From the NCBI GenBank assembly GCA_902762785.1, contig CACWPL010000024.1, forward strand, positions 61,810 through 125,809: 64,000 nt of DNA. Reading direction: 5' to 3'. The notes beneath the pieces are model-generated. The model had not been told where the DNA came from. It did no database searches and was given only the letters and a program-made list of their open reading frames with translations. This DNA comes from an uncultured Ruminococcus sp. (GTDB lineage: Bacteria > Bacillota > Clostridia > Oscillospirales > Ruminococcaceae). The translations under genes and the position numbers were made by a program. How positions within the stretch are numbered: position 1 is the stretch's first letter; the number at the start of each line of letters is the position of its first letter. Below are positions 23,660 to 32,072 of the stretch, one piece after another.

Positions 23660-26600
23660 ATGAAGAGATTTATTTCTGCATTGACGGCAGTCTGCTTGGC
23701 TGCGTCGATGACAGTGACTTCGCTTCCTGCTTCTGCGCTGTCTATCGCTGATCGTTCCGTCTCTGATGTCGCTCAGGCAGGTGACCGCACCTGGTACATG
23801 GAGGATTATGTCGTTGAGGATCTCGACGCGTTCGCTGCAAAGCCGACCGTTGCCTTCCCGATCTACTACTCTGGTGATACCGGTACGTTCGGTTATTCTG
23901 TAACCGTACTGGCCGATGGCGAGACGCTCAAGGACCGCTTCGCGAAGGTCGCTGCCAAGCAGCAGGGCACCACGAAGATGTCCGGCTTTGTAGCGAACTA
24001 CGACGAGTCCCTCTTCGGCGGCTCTGAGTCGGAGCAAAAGGAAGATCACGTTTGGGCAGACGGCGACAGCATCTTCACCCTCTCCCTCACCGTAAAGGAT
24101 GAGGACATCCAGAAGGCGAAGGAGGCTAAGGCAGCCGGTAAGGAATACAAGATCGACCTGACCATGTCTGACCTGACGGTCGGCAACTTCGCGCAGGAGA
24201 GCTTCGTTGGCGGTACCGACATTGTGATGAAGGGCGCGTCCATCATCCTCGCTTCCGGCGAGGCTGAGGAGACCACTGCTACGACCGCAACGACCGCAAC
24301 GACCAAGCCTACGACCCCCACCACGCCGACCTCCGGCGAGGATGAGAAGGTCGAGGGCAGATGCTGGTACATGAAGGACTATGTCGTAGAGGATCTCGAC
24401 GCCTTCGCAGCAAAGCCCACCGTTACCTTCCCGATCTATTCCAACGGCGACACCGGTACCTTCGGTTACTCTGTGACCGTCAAGGCAGACGGCAAGGCGC
24501 TGAAGGAGCGCTTCGCGAAGGTCGCTGCAAAGCAGCAGGGCGCCACCAAGCTCTCCGGCTTCGTGACGAACTACGATGAGTCTATCTTCGGTGCCTCTGA
24601 GTCTGAGCAGAAGGAAGACCACGTCTTCGCGGACGGCGACACCATCATGACCTTCTCCCTCACCATCAAGGATGAGGACATCGAGGCCGCAAAGGCCGCG
24701 AAGGCCGCTGGTGAGCGCTATGAGATCCCGCTGGAGATGTCCGATCTGACCGTCGGCAACTTCGCACAGGAGTCCTTCTTCGGCGGCACCGACATCAAGA
24801 TGATCGGCGCTTCCATCGTCCTCTCCGACGGTGAGCAGGATCCGGTCGAGACCACCGCTCCGACCACCACCACTGCTCCCACTGCTCCCACTACGCCTAC
24901 TGACGATGTTGTCGAGGGCAGATGCTGGTACATGAAGGAATATGTGGTCGAGGACCTCGACGCCTTCGCTGATAAGCCTGTCGTTCCGTTCTCCATCTAC
25001 TCCAACGGCGATACCGGTACCTTCGGCTATTCCGTCACCGTCAAGGCAGACGGCAAGGCGCTGAAGGAGCGCTTCGCGAAGGTCGCTGCCAAGCAGCAGG
25101 GCGCTACCAAGCTCTCCGGCTTCGTTGCGAACTACGACGAGTCCATCTTCGGTGCATCTGAGTCCGAGCAGAAGGAAGACCACATCTTTGCAGACGGCGA
25201 CTCCATCATGACCTTCTCCTTTACCATCAAGGATGAGGACATCGAGGCAGCGAAGGCTGCAAAGGCTGCTGGCAAGCGCTATGAGATCCCGGTAGAGATG
25301 TCTGATCTGACGGTCGGCAACTACGCCCAGGAGTCCTTCTTCGGCGGCAAGGACATCAAGATGATCAATGCTTCTATCGTCCTCTCCACTGGCGAGCAGG
25401 ATCCGGTAGAGACCACCACGACTGTTGCGACCACCACGACCGCTCCGTTCGTGGAGAAGTCCAAGGAGGTAGACGCAGTTTGGGATATCGGTGAGTACGA
25501 GGATGCAGAGCCTGGCGAGACCGTGAAGGTACCTGTTTCCATCACCGGCAACGAGGGCTTCAACAGCTACATCGCCAAGATGACTGTTGAAGCGGGACCG
25601 TCCTTCGGCGGTGCGACCTCCGGCGCTGACTTCAGCGCACTTGAGCTCGCGATCAACCCGGACACCCTCGCGATTGCTGGTACCGATTACACCACCGGCG
25701 CGAACATCACCAAGGATGGCGACGTTTACTACATGACGTTCACCGTTCCGGCTGATGCAGCACCTGGCACCCAGTACGACATCGACTTTGCGGATCTGTC
25801 TGTTTATGACATCGACATGACCAAGCTGATCCCGAAGACCAGTGCCGGCTACATCAAGGTCAAGGATGCCGAGACCACGACCCTTCCTGGCGACAAGGCG
25901 ACCGCTGCAAAGTGGATCATCAGCAAGGAAGAGGTTGAGGCTGGCGAGACCGCTCATGTGACCGTTTCCGTAACGGGCGCTGATGTTGACGGTATCAACA
26001 GCTACATGGTCAAGCTCACGCAGGAAGACGGCCCGACCGCTACCGGCGCGACCAAGGGCGATGCGTATGCATCCCTCGAGTTCGCCGAGAACACCAAGGC
26101 TCTGAGCTTTGGCGGTACCGATTCGACGACCGGTGCTTCTGTGACCACGCCTGACGGTGTCGTATTCACGATCGACTTCGACGTTCCTGCCGATGCTGCA
26201 CCTGGCACCACGTACGACATCAAGTTCTCCGACATCGAGCTGCGCGACAGCGACATGGCTCGCCTGATCCCGTCCACCGTGGATGGTTGGATCAAGGTAA
26301 AGGAAGCAGAGACCACCGCGGCTACCACCACCACCCTGCCTGATCTTGACGATGCCGGCAAGTGGATCATCGGTACTGCTGAGGTCGATCCTGGCGCGAC
26401 TGTGACCATCCCTGTTTCCGTAACGGGCGATAAGAACGGTCTGAACAGCTACATCGCGAAGATTGGCTACAAGGGACAGCCTAAGGGACAGCCTGATCTG
26501 ACGATCACTGGTGCAGAGGGCGGTACTGCATTTGCAGGCGCTGACTTCGCATCCAACAACGATAACGCCACCTACGGTGCGACCATCTACACGGATCCGC

Positions 26601-29014
26601 TGGCGAACGTGATCGGCGATGGCGATGTATTCTACATCACCTTCCAGGTACCTGCTGATGCAGCTCCTGGCACGACCTATCCGCTGACCTTCGACGGTCT
26701 GGACATCTACGATGTGACCATGCGTGCGCTCACGCCTGAGAAGCAGGATGGTTGGATCAAGATCAAGGATCAGGAGACCACCACGACCACTGAGGCGACC
26801 ACGGAGTCCACTGTGGCCACCACGACCACTGAGGCTACCACGGAGTCCACTGTGGCCACCACGACCACCGAGGAGACCACTGCGGCCACCACGACCACCG
26901 AGGAGACCACCGTCGCCACCACGACGACTGAGGAGTCCACGGTAGCGACCACCACGACTCTGGCGACCACCACGACGGTAGCGACCACCACGACGGTAGA
27001 GACCACTACCACGCAGGCCACCACGACCACCCTGCCGGATCTCGGCGAGGCTGGCATGTGGATCATCGGCACTGCTGAGGTAGAGCCTGGTGCGACTGTG
27101 ACCATCCCTGTTGCTGTCGTAGGCGACAAGAACGGTCTGAACAGCTACATCGCGAAGATCGGCTACAAGGGACAGCCTAAGGGACAGCCTGATCTGACGA
27201 TCACTGGTGCGGAGAACGGCACTGCTTATGCAGGTGCTGAGTTCGCATCCAACATCGACACCGGCGCATTCGGCGGCACCATCTATACCGAGCCGCTTGC
27301 GAACGTGATCGGCGACGGCGATGTATTCTATATCACCTTCCAGGTACCCGAGAACGCAGCTCCTGGCACGACCTATCCGCTGACCTTCGACGGTCTGAAC
27401 GTATACGACGTGACCATGCGCGCGCTCGAGCCGGCTACTCAGGATGGTTGGATCAGGATCAAGGATGTAGAGACCACCACCACAACTGAGGAGACCACGG
27501 AGTCCACTGTGGCTACCACCACTACTGAGGGTACCACGGAGTCCACTGTGGCTACCACCACCACTGAGGGTACCACGGAGTCCACTGTGGCTACCACCAC
27601 CACTGAGGGTACCACGGAGTCCGAGGGTACCACGGAGTCCACTGTGGCTACCACCACCACGGAGTCCACTGCGGCTACCACCACCACTGAGGGCACCACG
27701 GAGTCCACTGTGGCTACCACCACTACTGAGGCTACCACGGAGTCCACTGTGGCCACTACGACCACTGAGGAGACCACGCAATCCACTGTGGCCACCACGA
27801 CCACTGAGGAGACCACCACCACCAAGTCCAGTGAGTATCTCGACCTCGACAATCTGAAGGCGACCTGGACCATCGGCGTAGCAGTTGCTAAGGCTGGCGA
27901 CGAGAACGTCAAGCTGCCGGTAACGGTAAGCGGCGATCCTGGTCTGAACAGCTTCATCTTCTCCGTCAATGCTGCTGACGGCCTGACCTTCAGCAAGTAT
28001 GCACAGGGCAACGCTTACGATCTGCTGACCATGGCAGTTGAGTATCCGAAGTTCAGCGCGACTTCCGAGGATCCGACCATCACGAACGTACAGGCTGCTG
28101 AGGATGCGACCGTTGTTGATCTCTACTTCAACGTTGGCGCTGACGTAGCTCCTGGCAAGTATGCTGTTACCTTCGATGGCGACGTACAGGCACTTCGCAT
28201 CTCCACCAAGGCGATCGACGTGACCGAGATCGATGGTTACATCGAGGTGCTCGATGAGGAGCCTGCCGTATCTGGCTACAGATATGTCATCAGAGGCAAC
28301 GACAAGTTCTACCTGTCCCACGACCCGAGAGCGTTCAGCGCCGCTGATCTCATCAAGTCCATCAGACGTCAGGAGATCCTGACCAAGGCGGACGGCTCTG
28401 TGACCTACGGCACGCTGGAGACCGTTGATCCCAGCACGCTGAACATCGCAATGGTACCCACCGGCTCTGACCTGACGAGCCCGAAGGCGTACTATGACAA
28501 CGCCGGCACTCCTTACTGCGTCGTACCGATGTCCGCGATCATCACCGATGAGGTGAACGGCGAGCAGAAGGTAACGACCGTTGAGGTAGAGGGTGCTACC
28601 GCTTACATCGGTGTCAAGGGCGATACTGACCTGAACGGTACCTGCCTCGCACCTGATGCATCCGAGGTACTCATCTACGCGACCGAGAAGGGCGTAGGCC
28701 GTGGCCCGAAGCTGTTCAATGCGGACAGAACGTGGCTGCCTGATAGCCTGAAGCTCCCGTGGAGCGAGACCCTGGAGAACTTCGTATACTTCCTGTCCGA
28801 TGTCACCAACGAGTCTGAGGACGGCGGCTCTACCGATCCGAATGGCGGCGGCAAGACGGATGTCGATGCGAACGACGCATCCCTCCAGCTTGTATACGCT
28901 GCGATCTGCGGTACCAAGGGTATCCCGAACACCAGCTGGGCATATGATGTCCTGGATGGTGCAGTTGATCCGATGCCTTACTACACCGCTCTGATCGAGG
29001 GCTACAACAAGTAA
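23660..29014 (+). CDS. scaB: ScaB-like large scaffoldin, eight cohesins of two types plus X-module-dockerin
   Basis: This secreted 1784-residue scaffoldin has a signal peptide (about 1-30). Three ScaA-type cohesins follow (about 43-200, 232-394, 419-580), each starting W-Y-M-x-x-YVVEDLDAF. Then come five cohesins of a second type (about 605-738, 748-883, 898-1037, 1130-1270, 1398-1532), with blocks such as PVSVTGDKNGLNSYIAKI and VPADAAPGTTY. Thr/Glu-rich linkers separate the fourth and fifth from the rest. The C-terminus (about 1535-1784) is an X-module-dockerin-like region with GDTDLNGTCLAPDASE and DVDANDASLQL loops. The 3-plus-5 mix matches ScaB of R. flavefaciens FD-1 in principle. The X-dockerin should bind a surface anchor not in this window. 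Confidence 0.85.
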   Translation: MKRFISALTAVCLAASMTVTSLPASALSIADRSVSDVAQAGDRTWYMEDYVVEDLDAFAAKPTVAFPIYYSGDTGTFGYSVTVLADGETLKDRFAKVAAKQQGTTKMSGFVANYDESLFGGSESEQKEDHVWADGDSIFTLSLTVKDEDIQKAKEAKAAGKEYKIDLTMSDLTVGNFAQESFVGGTDIVMKGASIILASGEAEETTATTATTATTKPTTPTTPTSGEDEKVEGRCWYMKDYVVEDLDAFAAKPTVTFPIYSNGDTGTFGYSVTVKADGKALKERFAKVAAKQQGATKLSGFVTNYDESIFGASESEQKEDHVFADGDTIMTFSLTIKDEDIEAAKAAKAAGERYEIPLEMSDLTVGNFAQESFFGGTDIKMIGASIVLSDGEQDPVETTAPTTTTAPTAPTTPTDDVVEGRCWYMKEYVVEDLDAFADKPVVPFSIYSNGDTGTFGYSVTVKADGKALKERFAKVAAKQQGATKLSGFVANYDESIFGASESEQKEDHIFADGDSIMTFSFTIKDEDIEAAKAAKAAGKRYEIPVEMSDLTVGNYAQESFFGGKDIKMINASIVLSTGEQDPVETTTTVATTTTAPFVEKSKEVDAVWDIGEYEDAEPGETVKVPVSITGNEGFNSYIAKMTVEAGPSFGGATSGADFSALELAINPDTLAIAGTDYTTGANITKDGDVYYMTFTVPADAAPGTQYDIDFADLSVYDIDMTKLIPKTSAGYIKVKDAETTTLPGDKATAAKWIISKEEVEAGETAHVTVSVTGADVDGINSYMVKLTQEDGPTATGATKGDAYASLEFAENTKALSFGGTDSTTGASVTTPDGVVFTIDFDVPADAAPGTTYDIKFSDIELRDSDMARLIPSTVDGWIKVKEAETTAATTTTLPDLDDAGKWIIGTAEVDPGATVTIPVSVTGDKNGLNSYIAKIGYKGQPKGQPDLTITGAEGGTAFAGADFASNNDNATYGATIYTDPLANVIGDGDVFYITFQVPADAAPGTTYPLTFDGLDIYDVTMRALTPEKQDGWIKIKDQETTTTTEATTESTVATTTTEATTESTVATTTTEETTAATTTTEETTVATTTTEESTVATTTTLATTTTVATTTTVETTTTQATTTTLPDLGEAGMWIIGTAEVEPGATVTIPVAVVGDKNGLNSYIAKIGYKGQPKGQPDLTITGAENGTAYAGAEFASNIDTGAFGGTIYTEPLANVIGDGDVFYITFQVPENAAPGTTYPLTFDGLNVYDVTMRALEPATQDGWIRIKDVETTTTTEETTESTVATTTTEGTTESTVATTTTEGTTESTVATTTTEGTTESEGTTESTVATTTTESTAATTTTEGTTESTVATTTTEATTESTVATTTTEETTQSTVATTTTEETTTTKSSEYLDLDNLKATWTIGVAVAKAGDENVKLPVTVSGDPGLNSFIFSVNAADGLTFSKYAQGNAYDLLTMAVEYPKFSATSEDPTITNVQAAEDATVVDLYFNVGADVAPGKYAVTFDGDVQALRISTKAIDVTEIDGYIEVLDEEPAVSGYRYVIRGNDKFYLSHDPRAFSAADLIKSIRRQEILTKADGSVTYGTLETVDPSTLNIAMVPTGSDLTSPKAYYDNAGTPYCVVPMSAIITDEVNGEQKVTTVEVEGATAYIGVKGDTDLNGTCLAPDASEVLIYATEKGVGRGPKLFNADRTWLPDSLKLPWSETLENFVYFLSDVTNESEDGGSTDPNGGGKTDVDANDASLQLVYAAICGTKGIPNTSWAYDVLDGAVDPMPYYTALIEGYNK
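26775..27830 (+). repeat. tandem repeats coding Thr/Glu linkers in scaB
   Basis: Two blocks (26775-27030 and 27475-27830) consist of units such as ACCACGGAGTCCACTGTGG with ACCACCACT, about 39 bp per unit in the second block and coding TTESTVATTTTEG. Units are nearly identical, so length may vary by slippage or recombination. Confidence 0.85.
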
Positions 29015-29029
29015 GAAGCTCCCAACAGA

Positions 29030-29062
29030 ACGACCCCTGCCGAATGGCGGGGGTCGTTTTTG
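29030..29062 (+). terminator. terminator of the scaffoldin cluster
   Basis: ACGACCCC pairs with GGGGTCGT, followed by TTTTTG, 16 bases after the scaB stop. Confidence 0.8.
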
Positions 29063-29096
29063 TGTGGGATGCGGCCGGACGTCGGCTGTGGAAAGC

Positions 29097-29130
29097 CGAA
29101 AAAGCCCCTCCCTGAGACACAGGGAGGGGC
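29097..29130 (-). terminator. terminator of the DUF4364 gene
   Basis: GCCCCTCCCT and AGGGAGGGGC enclose a seven-base loop and are followed on the minus strand by TTTTTCGG. Confidence 0.8.
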
Positions 29131-29142
29131 AGGTCGTTTCGT

Positions 29143-29748
29143 TCAATTATCGGTCAGGTCGATGGGCTCCTCGCGGGTGCGCATCAGCGACTGGACGATG
29201 TCGTGATAGAGGGCCGCGGGGTTCGCGAGGATGCGTTCCCCGAGAATGTGCGCCTGGTCGAGGTCGGGGGCGAAGAGCGTGAGGCGCAGCAGGACAAGGT
29301 CCTGGTCGGTGAGCGTGACGTGCAGATGACACCCGCGCTCGAGCGTCTCGTATTCGAGCTTGACATCGCGCTCGTTCCGGCGGCGCTGGACGGCGCGCTT
29401 GGCAGCGGTCACGATCTCGTCGCGGTAGCTCTTGGCAGCGATGGTCTTGAGGCGCCGCGCACAGGCGATGCCCTTCTCCGTCAGCGCGAGGACGGTGGAG
29501 CCGTCGTCCTGCTTTTGCGGGACGATGGTCTCGTTGGCCTGGAGGGAATCCATGGCGTCCTGGTAGATGAAATAATTGATGATCCCGCCCGTGACGGCCA
29601 CATCGTACAGCAGCTCGCTGTCCATGGGCGTCTCGACGCGATAGAGCATGTAGCAGATCAGGATCTGTGCGAGCGTGACGTCGTTGACCGTGCGGTCGGC
29701 GTTCTCCGCGAACCGCATCAGGTTCTCGTCGGACATCTTCTTCTTCAT
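29143..29748 (-). CDS. DUF4364 family protein
   Basis: This 201-residue cytoplasmic protein resembles the DUF4364 family of Firmicutes. An N-terminal winged-helix-like half (LAQILICYMLYRVETPMDSELLYDVAVTGGIINYFIYQDAMDSL, given by its key blocks LICYML and GIINYF) is followed by GSTVLALTEKGI and a basic middle part. DNA binding is inferred from fold similarity only. The ATG at 29748 has GAGGAGG five bases upstream. It follows aroC after 30 bases on the same strand, so it may be the last gene of the aro operon. Confidence 0.75.
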   Translation of the reverse strand: MKKKMSDENLMRFAENADRTVNDVTLAQILICYMLYRVETPMDSELLYDVAVTGGIINYFIYQDAMDSLQANETIVPQKQDDGSTVLALTEKGIACARRLKTIAAKSYRDEIVTAAKRAVQRRRNERDVKLEYETLERGCHLHVTLTDQDLVLLRLTLFAPDLDQAHILGERILANPAALYHDIVQSLMRTREEPIDLTDN

Positions 29749-29778
29749 GGGCCCTCCTCTCTGCGGTGTGGAAAATGG

Positions 29779-30861
29779 TCAGCCGGTGAAGTGCGGATGA
29801 TCGAGCATGTGGTCGAGCAGTGCGATGTTCACGCAGGCCTCCACACAGGGCACCGTCCGCGGCACGAGGCACGAAACAGCGCAGCTCTCGGCATCGAGCT
29901 TTTCGGTCTCCATGGTCGAGAGGTTGACGGTCTCCTGGGCCTGTCCGATCGAGGCGGTCGGCTTGACGGCGACGCGCAGCACGATGGGCATGCCGGACGA
30001 GATCCCGCCGAGGATGCCGCCGTGGTTGTTGGACGCCGTGCGGACGTGGCCGTGGTCATCGACATAGAAGCTGTCGTTGGACTGGCTGCCGACCATCTTG
30101 GCCGACTCGAAGCCCGCGCCGAACTCGAGCCCACGCACGCCGGGGATGCCGAAGAGCAGCGACGCGATGGTGTTCTCGAGGCCGTCGAAGATGGGCGAGC
30201 CGATGCCCGCGGGGACGTTGATCGCGACACATTCCACGATGCCGCCGAGCGTCTCACCGCCCTCGGCCGCCGCGCGGATGTCCTCGAGCATGTCCCGTCC
30301 TGCCTTGTTGGAGATGACGGGGAAGCTCTTCCCGCGCACGGCGACGATGTCCTCACGCGTCACGTCTGCATGGTCGAACTCCTTGTCGCGGATGCCGTGG
30401 ATCTCGAGTGCATGGGCGCCGACATAGATGCCGCGGCGCTCGAGGATCTGCCCGCAGACCGCGCCCGCGAAGCAGAGCGGTGCTGTGAGCCGGTCGGAGA
30501 GATGGCCGCCGTCGCGGATGTCGTTGAAGCCGCGGTAGCGGAGCGTGCCGGTGTAGTCGGCGTGGCCGGGACGGGGGAGCCGCCCGAGCTGCTCCTTGAC
30601 GTCAGGCACGACGACGTCGGTATTCTGGATGAACGCGCAGAGCGGGGAGCCGGTCGTGCGGTCGTTCATGATGCCGGACATGATCTGGCAGAGCTCGCCG
30701 CCCTCGTGGACGCCGGGCATGCGGCGCTCCATGAAGCGGTGGAGCTGCTTGACGTCGATGAACTCGCCGGGCGGGAGGTCGTCGACGGTGACGCCGATGG
30801 CGGGGCCCTGTGCCTCGCCGAACACGGAGACCGAGATGCGGTCACTCCAAATGGATGCCAT
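29779..30861 (-). CDS. aroC: chorismate synthase
   Basis: AroC converts 5-enolpyruvylshikimate-3-phosphate to chorismate with reduced FMN, the last shikimate step. The 360-residue protein shows FGEAQGPAIGVTVDDLPPG, RPGHADYTGTLRY, a GGHLSDRLTAP block and the C-terminal ASNNHGGILGGISSGMPI, all family signatures. The ATG at 30861 is preferred to an ATG three codons upstream because GGAGGTG lies eight bases before it. It overlaps the end of aroA by 20 bases, so translation is coupled. It also has a possible extra promoter inside aroA. Confidence 0.96.
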   Translation of the reverse strand: MASIWSDRISVSVFGEAQGPAIGVTVDDLPPGEFIDVKQLHRFMERRMPGVHEGGELCQIMSGIMNDRTTGSPLCAFIQNTDVVVPDVKEQLGRLPRPGHADYTGTLRYRGFNDIRDGGHLSDRLTAPLCFAGAVCGQILERRGIYVGAHALEIHGIRDKEFDHADVTREDIVAVRGKSFPVISNKAGRDMLEDIRAAAEGGETLGGIVECVAINVPAGIGSPIFDGLENTIASLLFGIPGVRGLEFGAGFESAKMVGSQSNDSFYVDDHGHVRTASNNHGGILGGISSGMPIVLRVAVKPTASIGQAQETVNLSTMETEKLDAESCAVSCLVPRTVPCVEACVNIALLDHMLDHPHFTG

Positions 30862-32071
30862 TGGCAGCACCTCCTAATGCTTGATAGTCCTCAAAGAACG
30901 CAGGATAGGACTTTTCGACCGATTCCGCGCCCTTGATGATGACAGGCCCATCCGCACAGGTCGCTGCGATGGCCGCAGACATGGCGATGCGGTGATCGCC
31001 GGCACTGTCGACCGTGCCCCCATGGTAGCGGGGGACGGGACGGATCAGCAGTCCGTCCTCGCGGACGGTGCAGTCGCCGCCGAGCGCGTTGAGGAGCGCC
31101 GCGGTCGTCTCGAGGCGGTCGCTCTCCTTGATGCGCAGCCGCCTTGCACCGACGATCTCGACCGTGGAGCCGCAAACTCCGGCCGCCACGCTGAGGATCG
31201 GGACGAGGTCAGGGATGTCGGTCGCGTCGATCTGGAATATCCTGTCTTTTTTATTATACCACATCTCGCGCAGGATCTCAACCCCTTTTCGGTCGCCCTG
31301 TGCAGATTCCTGTGGGATATTTTGGAGGACGATGTCGGACCCCATCGCGTTGGCGGCGTAAAAGAACGCGGCCTGCGAGAAGTCGCCCTCGACCGTGACG
31401 TCGGCGGGACAGTACTTTTGTCCGCCGGGGATGCGGTAGCCGTCCGCCGTCTCCTCGACGGTGACGCCGAAGCGTCTCATACTGTCGAGCGTCATGTCGG
31501 CATAGGGCTTGGATTCGAGGCGGGAGAGGAGCCGGATCTCGCTGTCACCGTCGAGCAGGGGGAGCGCGAAGAGGAGGCCGGTGATGAATTGTGACGAGAT
31601 ATCGCCCTCGAGCTCGTAGATACCGCTTTGCAGACGGCCGGAGACGGTGAAGGGCATGGTGTCGTGATAGTCGAAGGTGACGCCGTTCTTCGTCATCTCG
31701 CGCAGATAGGGCGTGATCGGGCGCTGGGGGAGACGGCCCTGCCCGCGGAACTCGGTCGTGACGCCGAGCGCGGCGGCGACGGGGATCAGAAAGCGCAGCG
31801 TCGAGCCACTTTCGCAGCAGTCCGCGACGGCAGAGGCGGCAGGATAGGCGATGCCGCGCATGGCGATCGTGTCGCCCTTGGTCTGGCAGAAGGCGCCGAG
31901 GGCGGTCATGACGCCGAGGGTCGCGTAGATGTCCTTGGAGAAGCTGACGCCGCGGATGGCGGACGACCCGTCGGCGAGGGCGGCGCAGATGATGGCACGG
32001 TGCGCCATGCTCTTGGACGAGGGGACGCGGACGGTGCCGGAGAGACGGCGCGGTTCGATGCGGATGTCCAT
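30842..32071 (-). CDS. aroA: 3-phosphoshikimate 1-carboxyvinyltransferase (EPSP synthase)
   Basis: AroA transfers enolpyruvate from PEP to shikimate-3-phosphate. The 409-residue protein has VPSSKSMAHRAI near the N-terminus, ESGSTLRFLIP, the GRLPQRPI PEP/phosphate region, GDISSQFITGLLFALP, and RIKESDRLETT near the C-terminus. The ATG at 32071 begins one base after the aroB stop, with AAAGGACG upstream. A local AT-rich patch coding MWYNKKDRIF sits in a normally variable segment and contains a promoter-like sequence. It lies between aroB and aroC in one transcription unit. Confidence 0.96.
   Translation of the reverse strand: MDIRIEPRRLSGTVRVPSSKSMAHRAIICAALADGSSAIRGVSFSKDIYATLGVMTALGAFCQTKGDTIAMRGIAYPAASAVADCCESGSTLRFLIPVAAALGVTTEFRGQGRLPQRPITPYLREMTKNGVTFDYHDTMPFTVSGRLQSGIYELEGDISSQFITGLLFALPLLDGDSEIRLLSRLESKPYADMTLDSMRRFGVTVEETADGYRIPGGQKYCPADVTVEGDFSQAAFFYAANAMGSDIVLQNIPQESAQGDRKGVEILREMWYNKKDRIFQIDATDIPDLVPILSVAAGVCGSTVEIVGARRLRIKESDRLETTAALLNALGGDCTVREDGLLIRPVPRYHGGTVDSAGDHRIAMSAAIAATCADGPVIIKGAESVEKSYPAFFEDYQALGGAANGIHLE
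31253..31281 (-). promoter_or_regulatory. possible internal promoter within aroA
   Basis: Minus strand TTGAGA (31281-31276), 17-base spacer ending TGG, TATAAT (31258-31253), in an AT-rich patch of an otherwise GC-rich gene. It would add transcripts of aroC and the DUF4364 gene. Confidence 0.4.
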
Positions 32072-32072
32072 G

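Noticed and set aside
27475-27830. Tandem repeats as a CRISPR array
   Set aside because: The units are contiguous, in frame, coding Thr/Glu linker, with no unique spacers and no cas genes in the window.
23651-29146. Very long open frame on the minus strand opposite scaB (and a similar one opposite 36438-39485)
   Set aside because: Both mirror the repeats and codon bias of the plus-strand genes, show no ribosome site, signal or recognisable domain, and cover genes with clear domain structure.
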